Notes: generated by a model not told the origin, from the letters alone. Positions 37,713 through 47,717 are shown, counted from the stretch's first letter. The stretch is 64,000 bases of DNA from JBCBCP01 sp039817385 (GCA_039817385.1 JBCBVY010000001.1:372001-436000); one strand, 5' to 3'. Program-made: numbers and translations.

Positions 37713-38522
37713 TCAGGCGGCGTCAAAGGTGATGCTTCGTCGCATGAACTGTGTGGCACGGCTGGATACGCGCGCCGGATCGCCCGTGGTCAAGTAACCT
37801 GCATCCCCGCAGCCCAGCTTGTCCGGGTGGCGGGTAAGATAATCGGCAAGGGACTCCGCCACCAGCGACGCTTGGCTGAAGACCTTCACCTCCGGGCCGA
37901 GCGCGTCCTGAAACACGTCCTGCATCAGCGGGTAATGTGTGCAGCCCAGGATCGCCGCCTGCGGCTTGGGCATCTTGCGCTTCAGCGCGTCCACGTGGGA
38001 CCGCACCAGCGCTTCGGCGAGGATCATGTCGCCCTCTTCGATGGCATCCACGACACCGCCGCAGGCTTGCGCCTCCACGTCCACGCCGATGGCGCGAAAC
38101 GCCAGCTCGCGCTGGAACGCGCGGGACGACACGGTCGCGGGCGTCGCAAAAAGCGCCACATGCTGCACGCCCACCTCGCGCGGGGGGGAGTTGTCGCCCC
38201 ATTGCCGCTCCGTCAGCGCTTCGATCAGGGGGACAAAGACACCCAGCACCCGCTTGCCTTCGGGCACCCAGCCTTCTTGCATCCGGCGCAGCGCGGCGGC
38301 AGAGGCGGTGTTGCAGGCCAGAATGGCCAGATCGCAGCCCGCATCGAACAGGCGCTGCACCGATGCGCAGGTCAGATCGTAAATGTCATCCGCATCGCGC
38401 ACCCCGTAAGGCGCATGGGCGCTGTCGGCCATGTAGACAAACGGCATCTCCGGCAGGCGCGCCTGCGCTGCCTCCAGGACGGTCAAGCCGCCCAGACCGC
38501 TGTCAAAAATGCCGATGGCCAT
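37713..38522 (-). CDS. murI: Glutamate racemase
   Basis: The 269-residue enzyme makes D-glutamate for peptidoglycan. The two catalytic cysteines are in LACNTASAAALR and AILGCTHYPLM; the N terminus GIFDSGLGGLTV is typical. Start is ATG 38522. It lies ten bases after the acyltransferase gene on the same strand. Confidence 0.95.
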   Translation of the reverse strand: MAIGIFDSGLGGLTVLEAAQARLPEMPFVYMADSAHAPYGVRDADDIYDLTCASVQRLFDAGCDLAILACNTASAAALRRMQEGWVPEGKRVLGVFVPLIEALTERQWGDNSPPREVGVQHVALFATPATVSSRAFQRELAFRAIGVDVEAQACGGVVDAIEEGDMILAEALVRSHVDALKRKMPKPQAAILGCTHYPLMQDVFQDALGPEVKVFSQASLVAESLADYLTRHPDKLGCGDAGYLTTGDPARVSSRATQFMRRSITFDAA

Positions 38523-38532
38523 GCCATGCCCC

Positions 38533-39432
38533 TTACGCGCGGGAGCTTTTCTCGCGCCAATGCTCTTCAAACTCGAAGCCCAGATCGTAGGATTTGGCCG
38601 GGCTCGGGTTCAGCTCGTAAGTGGCTTTGCGCAGGAAGTCCATCATCCCGCGTGCGTCCTTCGCCATCGGGTCCAGCACATCGCGTTCGATGGGCTGGCC
38701 GATCACGACGCGCACGGGCGTATCCACGCGCTTTTTGAATTCCTTGATCATCAGACCCATCCGCAGCGTGTAATGCATGTGGCTGGCCAGCTGGAACAGC
38801 TTGCTGGTGTGCCCGTCGAAATAGACCGGGACCACAACCGCATCCGATTTGGCAATCATCCGCGCGGTAAAGCTGCGCCAGCCCGGGTCCATCGGCTTGG
38901 CCAGCGGCTTGACCGCCGTGCTGACGGTGCCGCCCGGGAAGATCCCGATTGCCCCGCCTTCGGACAGGTAGCTGAGCGCCGCCTTGCGCGTGGCGATATT
39001 CAGCGCCATCGCTTCCTTCGTTTCATCAAACGAGATGGGCAGGATGATCCGGTTCAGGTCTTCGGCCTTGCGAAACACCCGGTGCGCGAGAATACGGAAA
39101 TCGCCCCGCGTGCGCTGCAGGATATGCCCCATCATGAGGCCATCCAAGATGCCGTAGGGGTGGTTCGCGATCAGGACCAGCGGGCGATCTTTGGGGATGT
39201 TGTCGAGGCTGCCGCCCACCACATCCAGTGTCAGACCATACCGCTCCACCATGACTTGCCAGAAATCACGGCCCGCCTTGACCTCGTCTTCATAGCCTTT
39301 CGCACGCTTGATGAGCCCGATACGCCCGGTCGTGTTTTCCATCAACCGGATCATCGCGCGCCCGCCCTTCGTCTCGGCGGAATGCGCGTAGGAAATGTCA
39401 CGTGCGATATCGCGGCGGCGGATCTGGTTCAT
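38533..39432 (-). CDS. Lysophospholipid acyltransferase family protein
   Basis: The 299-residue PlsC-like protein carries NHPYGILDG (a variant catalytic H...D motif as in the NHPxGxxD subfamily), GIFPGGTV and VVVPVYFDG. Members acylate lysophospholipids or ornithine lipids at the inner membrane; the exact acceptor is unknown. Start is ATG 39432, with a TTG one codon earlier. Probably co-transcribed with murI. Confidence 0.8.
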   Translation of the reverse strand: MNQIRRRDIARDISYAHSAETKGGRAMIRLMENTTGRIGLIKRAKGYEDEVKAGRDFWQVMVERYGLTLDVVGGSLDNIPKDRPLVLIANHPYGILDGLMMGHILQRTRGDFRILAHRVFRKAEDLNRIILPISFDETKEAMALNIATRKAALSYLSEGGAIGIFPGGTVSTAVKPLAKPMDPGWRSFTARMIAKSDAVVVPVYFDGHTSKLFQLASHMHYTLRMGLMIKEFKKRVDTPVRVVIGQPIERDVLDPMAKDARGMMDFLRKATYELNPSPAKSYDLGFEFEEHWREKSSRA

Positions 39433-39514
39433 CAACGTGCCCTGGGTTCCTCGGTTCGACGTAATTTAGAGCCTCGCGGACCCTCTGCCTAGAGGGTCTG
39501 CGCAGGTGCGGCGT

Positions 39515-42500
39515 TTATTCTGCCGCCGCCTTCATTGCGGGACCGCCCGCGCGGATCACGCCCAGCAACTCTTCGCGCCGTTTGGCCGCCTTGGCCTCGT
39601 TGGCCGCCTTGACCGGGCCGAACCCCCTGATTTGCAGGGGCAATTCCGCCAGCGCTGTGATCGCCTCGCGGGTCGCGGGGCTGTCCAGTGGCAAAACCTC
39701 GGCCATGTCCGCCTCAAACTGCTTGATCAGCGCGCGCTCCATCTTGCGCTCTTCGGTGTAGCCAAAGAGGTCCAGCGGCGTGCCGCGCAGCACCTTCATC
39801 CGCCGCAAAAGGCCCATCGGGCGCAGCATCCACGCGCCGAACTGCCGCTTCACCGGGCGGCCATTCGGACCTTCCTTGCTCACGAGCGGCGGGGCGAGGT
39901 GGAAGGTCATCTTGAAATCGCCGTCAAACTCGGCCTCCGCCTTTTGCTGGGTGGTCAGCAGAAGCCGCGCGACCTCGTACTCGTCCTTGTAGGCCAGCAG
40001 CTTGTGATAGCCCTTGGCCACCGACAGGCGCAGACCCTCCGGCGCCCGCTGCACCATCTTGCGGAAGCGTTTGGACAGGCGCCTTGACTGGTAGGCCACC
40101 AGATGGTCCGCGCGGAAGTCGATCTGTTCCTTCTCCGACCTGGGCAGTTGCACCACATTCGGCGTCAGCAGCTGCGTCGCCTCGTCGGGGTGCAGCACGG
40201 CCCAGCGCCCGATCTCGAACGCGCGCAGGTTTTTCTCCACCGCCGCGCCGTTCAGCTCCACCGCCTGCCGGATCGCATCAGCGCTGAGCGGCACGAGGCC
40301 CCTCTGCCACGCGGCGCCAAAGATCATCATGTTGGAAAAGATCGAATCCCCCAGCGTCGCCTTTGCCAGGTCCGAAGCGTCAAACAGGTCGACACGCCCC
40401 GCCATGCGCGCTTCAAGAGCGACCTGCAACCTATCGGACGGTAATGCAAATTCGGTGTTGCGCGTGAAGTCCCCGGTGATGATCTCATGGCTGTTCACCA
40501 CCGCACCGGTCCGACCGGGCGCTGTCAGCCCCAGCGTCTTGGCCCCGGCGGAAACGACCAGATCACCGCCGATCAGCGCGTCCGCCTCGCCCGTCGCCAC
40601 GCGGATGGCGCTGATATCGGCGGGGTCTTCGGCCAGCCGGCAATGGATGTGCACCGCGCCGCCCTTCTGGGCGAGGCCCGCCATCTCCATCATGCCCGCG
40701 CCCTTACCGTCAATATGCGCCGCCTGCGCCATCACGGCGCCGATGGTCACGACACCCGTGCCACCGACCCCGGTGATGACGACGTTCCAAGTGCCGTTAA
40801 TCTCCGGCAGGTCCGGCTGCGGCATATCAGGCAGGTCCACGCTCGTCGTCGCCGCCTTCTTCACCTGCGCCCCTTCAAGCGTGACAAAAGACGGGCAGAA
40901 CCCGTTCACACAGGAAAAGTCCTTGTTGCAGGACGACTGATCAATCGCGCGCTTGCGGCCCAGTTCGGTCTCCTTGGGCACGATCGAGACGCAGTTCGAC
41001 TGCACACCGCAATCGCCGCAGCCCTCGCAAACATCGGTGTTGATGAACACCCGCTTGTCCGGATCCGGGAACAGCCCCCGCTTGCGCCGCCGCCGCTTTT
41101 CCGCTGCACAGGTCTGAATATAAACGATAACGCTGACACCTTCCGACTTTGCAAACTGCTTTTGCACAGTTTGCAAATCGGCGCGCTCGTACACTTCGAC
41201 GCCCCGCTTTGCAAAGGCGGCCGGGTCCACGTCTTCCTTGTCGTCATAGACCACGGCGAGGGCCTGCACCCCCATCGCCTTCATCTCATCGACAATCCGC
41301 TCGGCGCTCAGATCGCCATCATTGCCCTGCCCGCCTGTCATTGCGACCGCATCGTTGTAGAGAATCTTGTAGGTGATGTTCGTGCCCGCCGCCAAAGCCG
41401 CCCGGATCGCCTGCACGCCCGAATGGTTGTAGGTGCCATCCCCAAGGTTCTGAAACACATGGTCACGCGTCGAAAACGGCGCTTCACCGATCCAGTTCGC
41501 CCCCTCGGCGCCCATATGGGTGAAACCCAACGTCTCTCGGTCCATCCACTGCACCATGTAATGGCACCCGATGCCCGCATAGGCGCGGGATCCCTCCGGC
41601 ACCTTGGTCGACGAATTATGCGGACAGCCCGAACAGAAATACGGCAGCCGCGCCGCGATCTCTTCGGCGTTGTCAGCGCGCCGCGCCTCATCCAGCGTGG
41701 CCAGCCCCGCCTTGATGCCGTCCGTCTCGCGGCCCTCTTCCAGCAGGATGCCGCCCAGCTTTTCGGCGATCCAGATCGGATCGAGCGCGCCGCGCGTCGG
41801 GAACAGCTCTTCGCGGTGCATGCCGCCCGCGCCGCCCTTGTACCAGCCATAGACCCGGCGGCCCCGGCGATCATCAAAGATGGCCTCCTTGATCTGCACC
41901 TCGATCAGCTTGCGCTTTTCCTCGACCACCACAATCAGATCGAGCCCCTCGGCCCAGTCATGGAAAGACCGCATGTCCAGCGGAAAGGTCTGCCCGATCT
42001 TGTAGGTCGTGATCCCCAGCCGCTCGGCCTCGGCCTCGTCGATGTTCAGCAGCGCCAGCGCATGCACCAGGTCGAGCCAGTTCTTGCCCGCAGCGACAAA
42101 GCCGATCTTCGCGCCCGGCTTGCCCCACATGCGCCGGTCCATCCGGTTGGCGCGGGAAAACGCTTCGGCCGCAAAGCGTTTGTAGTCGATCATCCGCGCT
42201 TCTTGCGCGTGCGGCGTGTCAACCAGCCGGATGTTGAGCCCGCCTTCGGGCATGTCGAATTGCGGCGGCGTGAAGGTCAACCGGTGCGGGTTGCCGTCCA
42301 CGACCGAGGTCGCCTCGACCGTGTCCTTCATCGTCTTCAGACCAACCCACAGCCCCGAAAAACGCGACAAGGCCCAGCCATACAGACCATAGTCCATGAT
42401 CTCCTGCACACCTGCCGGTGAGACAACAGGCATGTAGGCGTCAATCAGCGCCCATTCGGACTGGTGCAAAACGGTCGAGCTTTCGCCCGTATGATCGTCG

Positions 42501-42934
42501 CCCATCGCCACCAGCACGCCGCCATGTTTGCTCGTCCCGGCCATGTTCGCATGCTTGAACGCATCGCCGGACCGGTCCACGCCAGGCCCCTTGCCGTACC
42601 AAAGGCCAAAGACACCGTCGAACTTGCCCTCGCCGCGCAATTCGGCCTGCTGCGCGCCCCACAGCGCCGTCGCGGCGAGGTCTTCATTTAGCCCCGGCTG
42701 AAAGGTCACATCATGCGCCGCCAGCGGCTTCAACGCGCGCTGCATCTGCATGTCGACGGCCCCCAGGGGCGATCCGCGATAGCCCGTCACCAGCCCCGCG
42801 GTGTTCAGCCCCGCGGCCACATCGCGCGCCTTTTGCATCAGCATCAGCCGCACCAGCGCCTGCGTGCCGTTCAGCAGCACCGGGCTTTTGTCCAGATCAT
42901 AGCGGTCGTTGAGGGTTATCTTCTGCGTGCTCAT
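39515..42934 (-). CDS. Fused indolepyruvate:ferredoxin oxidoreductase
   Basis: The 1139-residue protein joins the alpha and beta subunits (IorA-IorB) of an oxidoreductase that decarboxylates arylpyruvates to aryl-CoA esters using thiamine diphosphate and Fe-S clusters. In order: an N-terminal transketolase-like domain (TGYRGSPLGAVD), a TPP-binding domain (GIGCHYMVQWMDRE, TGGQGNDGD), a ferredoxin-like Cys cluster (CEGCGDCGVQSNC, CNKDFSC) and the gamma domain (VITGVGGTGVVTIGAV), then a long C-terminal extension. The fused form is common in aerobic proteobacteria. A LysR regulator is divergently encoded. Confidence 0.92.
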   Translation of the reverse strand: MSTQKITLNDRYDLDKSPVLLNGTQALVRLMLMQKARDVAAGLNTAGLVTGYRGSPLGAVDMQMQRALKPLAAHDVTFQPGLNEDLAATALWGAQQAELRGEGKFDGVFGLWYGKGPGVDRSGDAFKHANMAGTSKHGGVLVAMGDDHTGESSTVLHQSEWALIDAYMPVVSPAGVQEIMDYGLYGWALSRFSGLWVGLKTMKDTVEATSVVDGNPHRLTFTPPQFDMPEGGLNIRLVDTPHAQEARMIDYKRFAAEAFSRANRMDRRMWGKPGAKIGFVAAGKNWLDLVHALALLNIDEAEAERLGITTYKIGQTFPLDMRSFHDWAEGLDLIVVVEEKRKLIEVQIKEAIFDDRRGRRVYGWYKGGAGGMHREELFPTRGALDPIWIAEKLGGILLEEGRETDGIKAGLATLDEARRADNAEEIAARLPYFCSGCPHNSSTKVPEGSRAYAGIGCHYMVQWMDRETLGFTHMGAEGANWIGEAPFSTRDHVFQNLGDGTYNHSGVQAIRAALAAGTNITYKILYNDAVAMTGGQGNDGDLSAERIVDEMKAMGVQALAVVYDDKEDVDPAAFAKRGVEVYERADLQTVQKQFAKSEGVSVIVYIQTCAAEKRRRRKRGLFPDPDKRVFINTDVCEGCGDCGVQSNCVSIVPKETELGRKRAIDQSSCNKDFSCVNGFCPSFVTLEGAQVKKAATTSVDLPDMPQPDLPEINGTWNVVITGVGGTGVVTIGAVMAQAAHIDGKGAGMMEMAGLAQKGGAVHIHCRLAEDPADISAIRVATGEADALIGGDLVVSAGAKTLGLTAPGRTGAVVNSHEIITGDFTRNTEFALPSDRLQVALEARMAGRVDLFDASDLAKATLGDSIFSNMMIFGAAWQRGLVPLSADAIRQAVELNGAAVEKNLRAFEIGRWAVLHPDEATQLLTPNVVQLPRSEKEQIDFRADHLVAYQSRRLSKRFRKMVQRAPEGLRLSVAKGYHKLLAYKDEYEVARLLLTTQQKAEAEFDGDFKMTFHLAPPLVSKEGPNGRPVKRQFGAWMLRPMGLLRRMKVLRGTPLDLFGYTEERKMERALIKQFEADMAEVLPLDSPATREAITALAELPLQIRGFGPVKAANEAKAAKRREELLGVIRAGGPAMKAAAE

Positions 42935-42987
42935 CGGTCAGCCTCCCCAGCCTGATCTCAAGTCTTGCAAATCTTTCTACATAACAT

Positions 42988-43006
42988 AGGTCACAGTAAC
43001 TGACCT
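42988..43006. promoter_or_regulatory. Candidate LysR operator between iorAB and the regulator
   Basis: AGGTCA-CAGTAAC-TGACCT is a perfect inverted repeat with a 7-base centre in the divergent gap. It contains a T-N11-A core of the LysR type. It could control either or both genes. Confidence 0.5.
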
Positions 43007-43097
43007 GCCCAGAATTTTCTTCTGCACGACGCGGCGCGTGTGTTCGGAAACCGAAAGTTCCCCCTATCTTGGCATTTCAGAACTGTAAGGTGCGCAC

Positions 43098-44003
43098 ATG
43101 GACTGGGACAAGCTACGAATCTTTCACAGCGTCGCCGACGCTGGCTCTTTGACCCACGCCGGGGAAAAGCTGGGGCTGAGCCAATCGGCGGTCTCCCGCC
43201 AGGTCCGCGGGCTCGAAGAGCAGCTTGCGGCAACGCTCTTTCACCGCCACGCCCGCGGTCTGATCCTGACCGAACAGGGCGAGCTACTTTTTGACGCCAC
43301 GACCGCGATGACGAAACGGCTGGACGCCGCCGCCGCCCGTATCCGCGACAGCGAAGAAGAAGTGTTTGGCGATCTGCGCGTGACCACCACGACCGGCTTC
43401 GGCACGCTCTGGCTCGCCCCGCGCCTGCCCAAGCTCTATGCACAATACCCTGATCTTCGGGTCGATCTGATGCTGGAGGAAAAGGTGCTCGACCTGCCCA
43501 TGCGCGAGGCGGACGTCGCCATCCGCATGAAAGAGCCCAGCCAGGCCGACCTGATCCGCAAGCGGCTGATGTCGGTACGGATGCAGGTCTACGCCACGCC
43601 CGACTACCTTGCCGACAATGGCACGCCGCAGGGGCCCGAAGACCTCAAGACCCACCGCCTGATCTGTCAGAACACCGACAGCGCGCAGGTCGGACCGGGC
43701 CTCAGCCTCGTGCAGCACCTGATGACCTACCCGGTCCAGTCGCTGCTGACGGTGAACAACTATTTTGGCGTCCTGCAAGGCGTGCTGCACAACCTCGGCC
43801 TTGGCGTGCTGCCCGATTACGTGGTCAACGACTTCCCCGATCTGGTGCAGGTGCTGCCCGAGATGGAAAGCGCCGATGTGCCCGTTTTCCTCGCCTACCC
43901 CGAGGAATTGCGCCAATCCAAGCGCATCGCGGCCTTCCGCGACTTTGTCCAGGACGAGATCGTGGCCTACCGCAAACGGCTCAGAGCACGAGGCGACGGG
44001 TGA
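43098..44003 (+). CDS. LysR family transcriptional regulator
   Basis: The 301-residue protein has an N-terminal winged helix-turn-helix (LRIFHSVADAGSLTHAGEKL, SQSAVSRQVRGLEEQL) and a C-terminal periplasmic-binding-protein-like effector domain. It is divergent from iorAB, the likely target (inference from position). A terminator, possibly belonging to a small RNA, lies downstream. Confidence 0.92.
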   Translation: MDWDKLRIFHSVADAGSLTHAGEKLGLSQSAVSRQVRGLEEQLAATLFHRHARGLILTEQGELLFDATTAMTKRLDAAAARIRDSEEEVFGDLRVTTTTGFGTLWLAPRLPKLYAQYPDLRVDLMLEEKVLDLPMREADVAIRMKEPSQADLIRKRLMSVRMQVYATPDYLADNGTPQGPEDLKTHRLICQNTDSAQVGPGLSLVQHLMTYPVQSLLTVNNYFGVLQGVLHNLGLGVLPDYVVNDFPDLVQVLPEMESADVPVFLAYPEELRQSKRIAAFRDFVQDEIVAYRKRLRARGDG

Positions 44004-44080
44004 CGGGTGATGCGGCCTATGCGCCACACGCATAGCTGCAATGATGCATCTGCGGCATTCTTGCGCTTGATCGACTCAAA

Positions 44081-44180
44081 AGCGCCTCCTAGGTAGGCAT
44101 TCGAAGGTCGCAGCGCGATGCGCGGCATCTTCATACCTCCCTGTTGGACTTGGCCGAGCTTTGCGCTCGGCCTTTTTTTT
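44081..44180 (+). ncRNA. Candidate small RNA with two CCTCC motifs and a strong terminator
   Basis: Downstream of lysR, the plus strand shows CCTCCT at 44085, GCCT...AGGC pairing around it, ACCTCCC at 44135, and a terminator with eight T's ending at 44180. Two unpaired CCTCC anti-Shine-Dalgarno motifs ahead of a terminator are typical of alphaproteobacterial trans-acting RNAs; from memory the 3' part resembles the suhB/MmgR (alpha-r8) family. No clear promoter was found, so the 5' end is a guess. It could instead be only the lysR 3' end. Confidence 0.45.
44152..44180 (+). terminator. Rho-independent terminator
   Basis: GGCCGAGC (44152-44159), a 5-base loop and GCTCGGCC (44165-44172) form a perfect 8-bp stem followed by eight T's. 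It serves the lysR transcript and/or the candidate small RNA. Confidence 0.9.
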
Positions 44181-44184
44181 ACCC

Positions 44185-45399
44185 TCAGCCGTGCAGGCGG
44201 AGCGGCAAACGGTCCAGCGCACGGATCGCATTGTTCGGCCGCCATGCCGCGCCCTCCAGCGGCTCAATCCGCAGCGCCCGCGTCGCCAGCGCGCGCAGAA
44301 CCGCCTGCCCTTCGGCCCGCGCGATGTTCTGCCCGACGCAAGTGTGCACGCCCACGCCCAGCGCGAGATGCCCCGCCGCCTTGCGCGTGATGTCAAAGGC
44401 TTCGGCCTTCGCGCCCCACTGGCCCGGGTCCACATTCGCCGCCCCCAGCACGCAGAGGATTTTGGTGCCCTCCCGGATTTGCACCCCTGCAACCTCCGTG
44501 TCCTGCGCCGCCGTCCGGCAAAACGCCTGCACCGGCGAGGTCAGGCGCATCGTCTCTTCAAAGGCGGGCAGCGCGTATTTCTCTGGATCGCTGCGCAGGA
44601 GGGCATATTGATCCGGCGCATGGGCAAGGCACCACATCGCGGAGCCCAACGCCGTCACCGTCGTATCCACCCCCGCCGACAGCAGCGAGCGCACGAGCAT
44701 CTCTGCCTCTGCCTCGGTGATCGTCTCGTCCGCATGGATCGCCGCGCCAATCCCGCCCGGCTCCAGCTGCGCCCGTGTACAGGCGGCGTTGATCCAAGGC
44801 ACAATCTCCGGCCCGCGCGCCATGATGCGGCGGCGCAGATCGTTATCAGGCCCCAGCGCGTTGAACACCATCGCGCCATAGTCGACCAGCTTGCGCGCAT
44901 CCGGCGTCCTGATCCCGACCGCGCGCGGGAAAACACGGGTGGGGAAGGCCTCGGCCAGATCGGCCACCGCCTCGATCTCCCCCTGCACCACCAGCGCATC
45001 CATCAGCGCCGCCGCATCCGCTGCAAAGGCACCGCGCAGATCGCGCACCACCTTGGGGGACAAGGCCCGCATCAGCACCTTGCGGGTGCGGTCATGGGCG
45101 GGCGGGTCGACCTCCAGCACGATGGACGGCGGGCGCCACGGCGCTTCCAGCGCAAAATCCGACACGCCCACGCCGCGGGACGAGACAAAGCGCGCATGGT
45201 CCGAAAACACCTCCCGCACCACGTCATAACGCCCGCAGATCAGCATCGCGTAGCGCTCAAGGTGGGCAAAGGGCACCCCATGCAGCCGTCGAAACAGCGG
45301 CAGCGGCTCGATCAGCACCGCCTCGTCGTAAGGATCAACATCCCAAACTGGCACCCCCGCCGGCGCCTCGACCGCTAAATGTCCGTGCACCAGTTCCAT
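44185..45399 (-). CDS. Cytochrome P450
   Basis: The 404-residue protein is a soluble bacterial P450. The heme-thiolate loop is LALGVGVHTCVGQNIAR with the ligand Cys; the ExxR of the K helix is in FEETMRL; the I-helix oxygen-activation motif is SAGVDTTV. Start is ATG 45399 after GGAGG. No ferredoxin or reductase partner is adjacent, and the substrate is unknown. Confidence 0.92.
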   Translation of the reverse strand: MELVHGHLAVEAPAGVPVWDVDPYDEAVLIEPLPLFRRLHGVPFAHLERYAMLICGRYDVVREVFSDHARFVSSRGVGVSDFALEAPWRPPSIVLEVDPPAHDRTRKVLMRALSPKVVRDLRGAFAADAAALMDALVVQGEIEAVADLAEAFPTRVFPRAVGIRTPDARKLVDYGAMVFNALGPDNDLRRRIMARGPEIVPWINAACTRAQLEPGGIGAAIHADETITEAEAEMLVRSLLSAGVDTTVTALGSAMWCLAHAPDQYALLRSDPEKYALPAFEETMRLTSPVQAFCRTAAQDTEVAGVQIREGTKILCVLGAANVDPGQWGAKAEAFDITRKAAGHLALGVGVHTCVGQNIARAEGQAVLRALATRALRIEPLEGAAWRPNNAIRALDRLPLRLHG

Positions 45400-45493
45400 G
45401 TGTCTGTCCTCCCACGCACCAGATTGCCGCCTCTGCCGCGCCCGCGTCAAACCTTCTGTGTTTCGGAAAACCTCGGCAGGACGCGCGCAGCGC

Positions 45494-45509
45494 GGGGGGC
45501 TGGCCCCCC
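45494..45509. repeat. GGGGGGC-TG-GCCCCCC hairpin ahead of purL
   Basis: A perfect 7-bp stem with a TG loop. The same GGGGCTGGCCCC core forms the hairpin of the repeats at 21163 and 58566. It lies about 45 bases before the purL start. Confidence 0.45.
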
Positions 45510-45554
45510 TCCGCCACCTGCCCTATAGACCCCGCGAAGCCACGGGGGACCCAC

Positions 45555-47714
45555 ATGACCGAGCCGACCATCACCGAGGCGCTGATCGCCAGCCACGGCC
45601 TCAGCGCCGATGAATACGCCACCATTCTGCGCATCCTGAACCGAGAGCCGACCTTCACCGAACTCGGCATCTTCTCGGCGATGTGGAACGAGCACTGCTC
45701 TTACAAATCCTCAAAGAAATGGCTCCGGACCTTGCCCACAACCGGCCCCCAGGTCATCTGCGGCCCCGGTGAGAACGCAGGCGTCGTCGATATCGGCGAT
45801 GGCCAAGCGGTAGTCTTCAAGATGGAGAGCCACAACCACCCCAGCTATATCGAGCCCTATCAGGGCGCGGCCACCGGCGTGGGCGGGATCCTGCGTGACG
45901 TTTTCACAATGGGCGCGCGCCCGGTTGCGGCGATGAATGCGCTCAGCTTCGGTGTTCCGGACCATCCCCGCACCCGCGCGCTGGTTTCCGGCGTGGTGGC
46001 GGGCATTGGCGGCTACGGCAACGCGTTTGGCGTGCCGACCGTTGGCGGCGAGGTGCGCTTTGACCCCGCCTATAACGGCAACTGCCTTGTGAACGCCTTT
46101 GCCGCGGGCCTCGCGGACGCAGACAGCATCTTCTATTCGGCCGCCAGCGGCGTCGGAATGCCCGTTGTCTACCTCGGCGCCAAAACGGGCCGCGACGGCG
46201 TCGGCGGGGCCACGATGGCCTCCGCCGAGTTCGACGACACGATCGAGGAAAAGCGCCCCACCGTTCAGGTCGGCGATCCCTTCACCGAAAAGCGCCTGAT
46301 GGAAGCCTGCCTTGAGCTGATGCAGACCGGCGCCGTGATCTCCATCCAGGACATGGGCGCGGCGGGCCTGACCTGTTCGGCGGTGGAGATGGGCGACAAG
46401 GGCGGTCTCGGCATCCGGCTGGACCTTGAAAACGTGCCCCAGCGCGAAGAGGCCATGACCGCCTATGAGATGATGCTGTCGGAAAGCCAAGAACGGATGC
46501 TGATGGTCCTGCGCCCTGAAAGAGAGGCCGAGGCCCGCGCGGTGTTCGAAAAATGGGACCTCGATTTCGCCATCGTCGGCGAAACCCTACCCGAGGACCG
46601 CTTCCTCATTGTACACGATGGCGCGGTAAAGGCGGACCTGCCCCTCTCCAAGCTCTCCTCCGCCGCCCCCGAATACGACCGCCCGTGGACCGAAACGCCC
46701 GAAGCCGAGCCAATGACCGATGTCCCGGGCATCGACCCGATCGACGGGCTGAAGGCGCTGCTGGCCAGCCCGAACTATGCCTCCAAGGCGTGGGTTTACG
46801 AGCAGTACGACAGCATGGTCATGGCCGACACCGCGCGCGGCCCATCCCTCGGCGCCGGAATCATCCGCGTGCACGGCACCGGCAAACACCTCGCCTTCAC
46901 CTCCGACGTGACCCCCCGCTACGTCGCCGCAAACCCGGAGATGGGCGGCAGACAGGCCGTCGCCGAAGCCTATCGCAACCTCTGCGCGGTGGGCGCAACG
47001 CCGCTGGCCACGACCGACAACCTCAATTTCGGCAACCCTGAAAAGCCCGCGATCATGGGCCAGTTCGTTGGCGCGATCAAAGGCATTGGCGCGGCCTGCG
47101 CAGCGCTCGATATGCCCATCGTCTCGGGCAACGTGTCGCTCTATAATGAAACGGACGGTCAGGCGATCCTGCCGACACCCACCATCGGCGCGGTCGGCCT
47201 CATCGCGGCGGGCGACGCGCCGATCGGCTGCGACGTGCGCGATGGCCATGTGGCCCTGCTGATCGGCGACACGATCGGCCATCTCGGCCAATCCGCCCTG
47301 CTGGCCGAAGTCTTTGGCCGCGCCGACGGCGATGCCCCCGCCGTCGATCTGGACGCCGAACGCCGCAACGGCGCTTTCATCCGCGCCAACCGCGACCTGA
47401 TCACCGCCTGCACGGACCTCTCCGATGGCGGCCTCGCCCTCGCCGCGTTTGAGCTGGCAGAGGCGGGCGGCGTCGGCATCTGCCTCGACAGCGGCGACAC
47501 GCCTTTCCTCTTCGGCGAGGACCAGGGCCGCTACCTTGTCGCCTGCGGCTTCGACCGGGCCGAAGCGCTCATGGTCGCCGCAGGCCAGGCCGGCGTTCCG
47601 ATCCAAAGCGTAGGCCGCTTTACCGGCGATACTGTGCGCTACGGCGCGTCCGAGGCCCCGCTGTCCGAACTGACCGAACTTTACCGCACCGCCTTCGCCG
47701 CCGCCGTCGCTTAA
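45555..47714 (+). CDS. purL: Phosphoribosylformylglycinamidine synthase subunit PurL
   Basis: The 719-residue enzyme is the small type that works with separate PurS and PurQ. Motifs include FSAMWNEHCSYKSSK, GIGDGQAVVFKMESHNHPS, and QDMGAAGLTCSAVEMGDKGG; a second ATP-grasp-like half has TDNLNFGNPEKP and CTDLSDGGLA. The start is ATG 45555. The stop is followed at once by the long multi-hairpin element. Confidence 0.96.
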   Translation: MTEPTITEALIASHGLSADEYATILRILNREPTFTELGIFSAMWNEHCSYKSSKKWLRTLPTTGPQVICGPGENAGVVDIGDGQAVVFKMESHNHPSYIEPYQGAATGVGGILRDVFTMGARPVAAMNALSFGVPDHPRTRALVSGVVAGIGGYGNAFGVPTVGGEVRFDPAYNGNCLVNAFAAGLADADSIFYSAASGVGMPVVYLGAKTGRDGVGGATMASAEFDDTIEEKRPTVQVGDPFTEKRLMEACLELMQTGAVISIQDMGAAGLTCSAVEMGDKGGLGIRLDLENVPQREEAMTAYEMMLSESQERMLMVLRPEREAEARAVFEKWDLDFAIVGETLPEDRFLIVHDGAVKADLPLSKLSSAAPEYDRPWTETPEAEPMTDVPGIDPIDGLKALLASPNYASKAWVYEQYDSMVMADTARGPSLGAGIIRVHGTGKHLAFTSDVTPRYVAANPEMGGRQAVAEAYRNLCAVGATPLATTDNLNFGNPEKPAIMGQFVGAIKGIGAACAALDMPIVSGNVSLYNETDGQAILPTPTIGAVGLIAAGDAPIGCDVRDGHVALLIGDTIGHLGQSALLAEVFGRADGDAPAVDLDAERRNGAFIRANRDLITACTDLSDGGLALAAFELAEAGGVGICLDSGDTPFLFGEDQGRYLVACGFDRAEALMVAAGQAGVPIQSVGRFTGDTVRYGASEAPLSELTELYRTAFAAAVA

Positions 47715-47717
47715 ACC

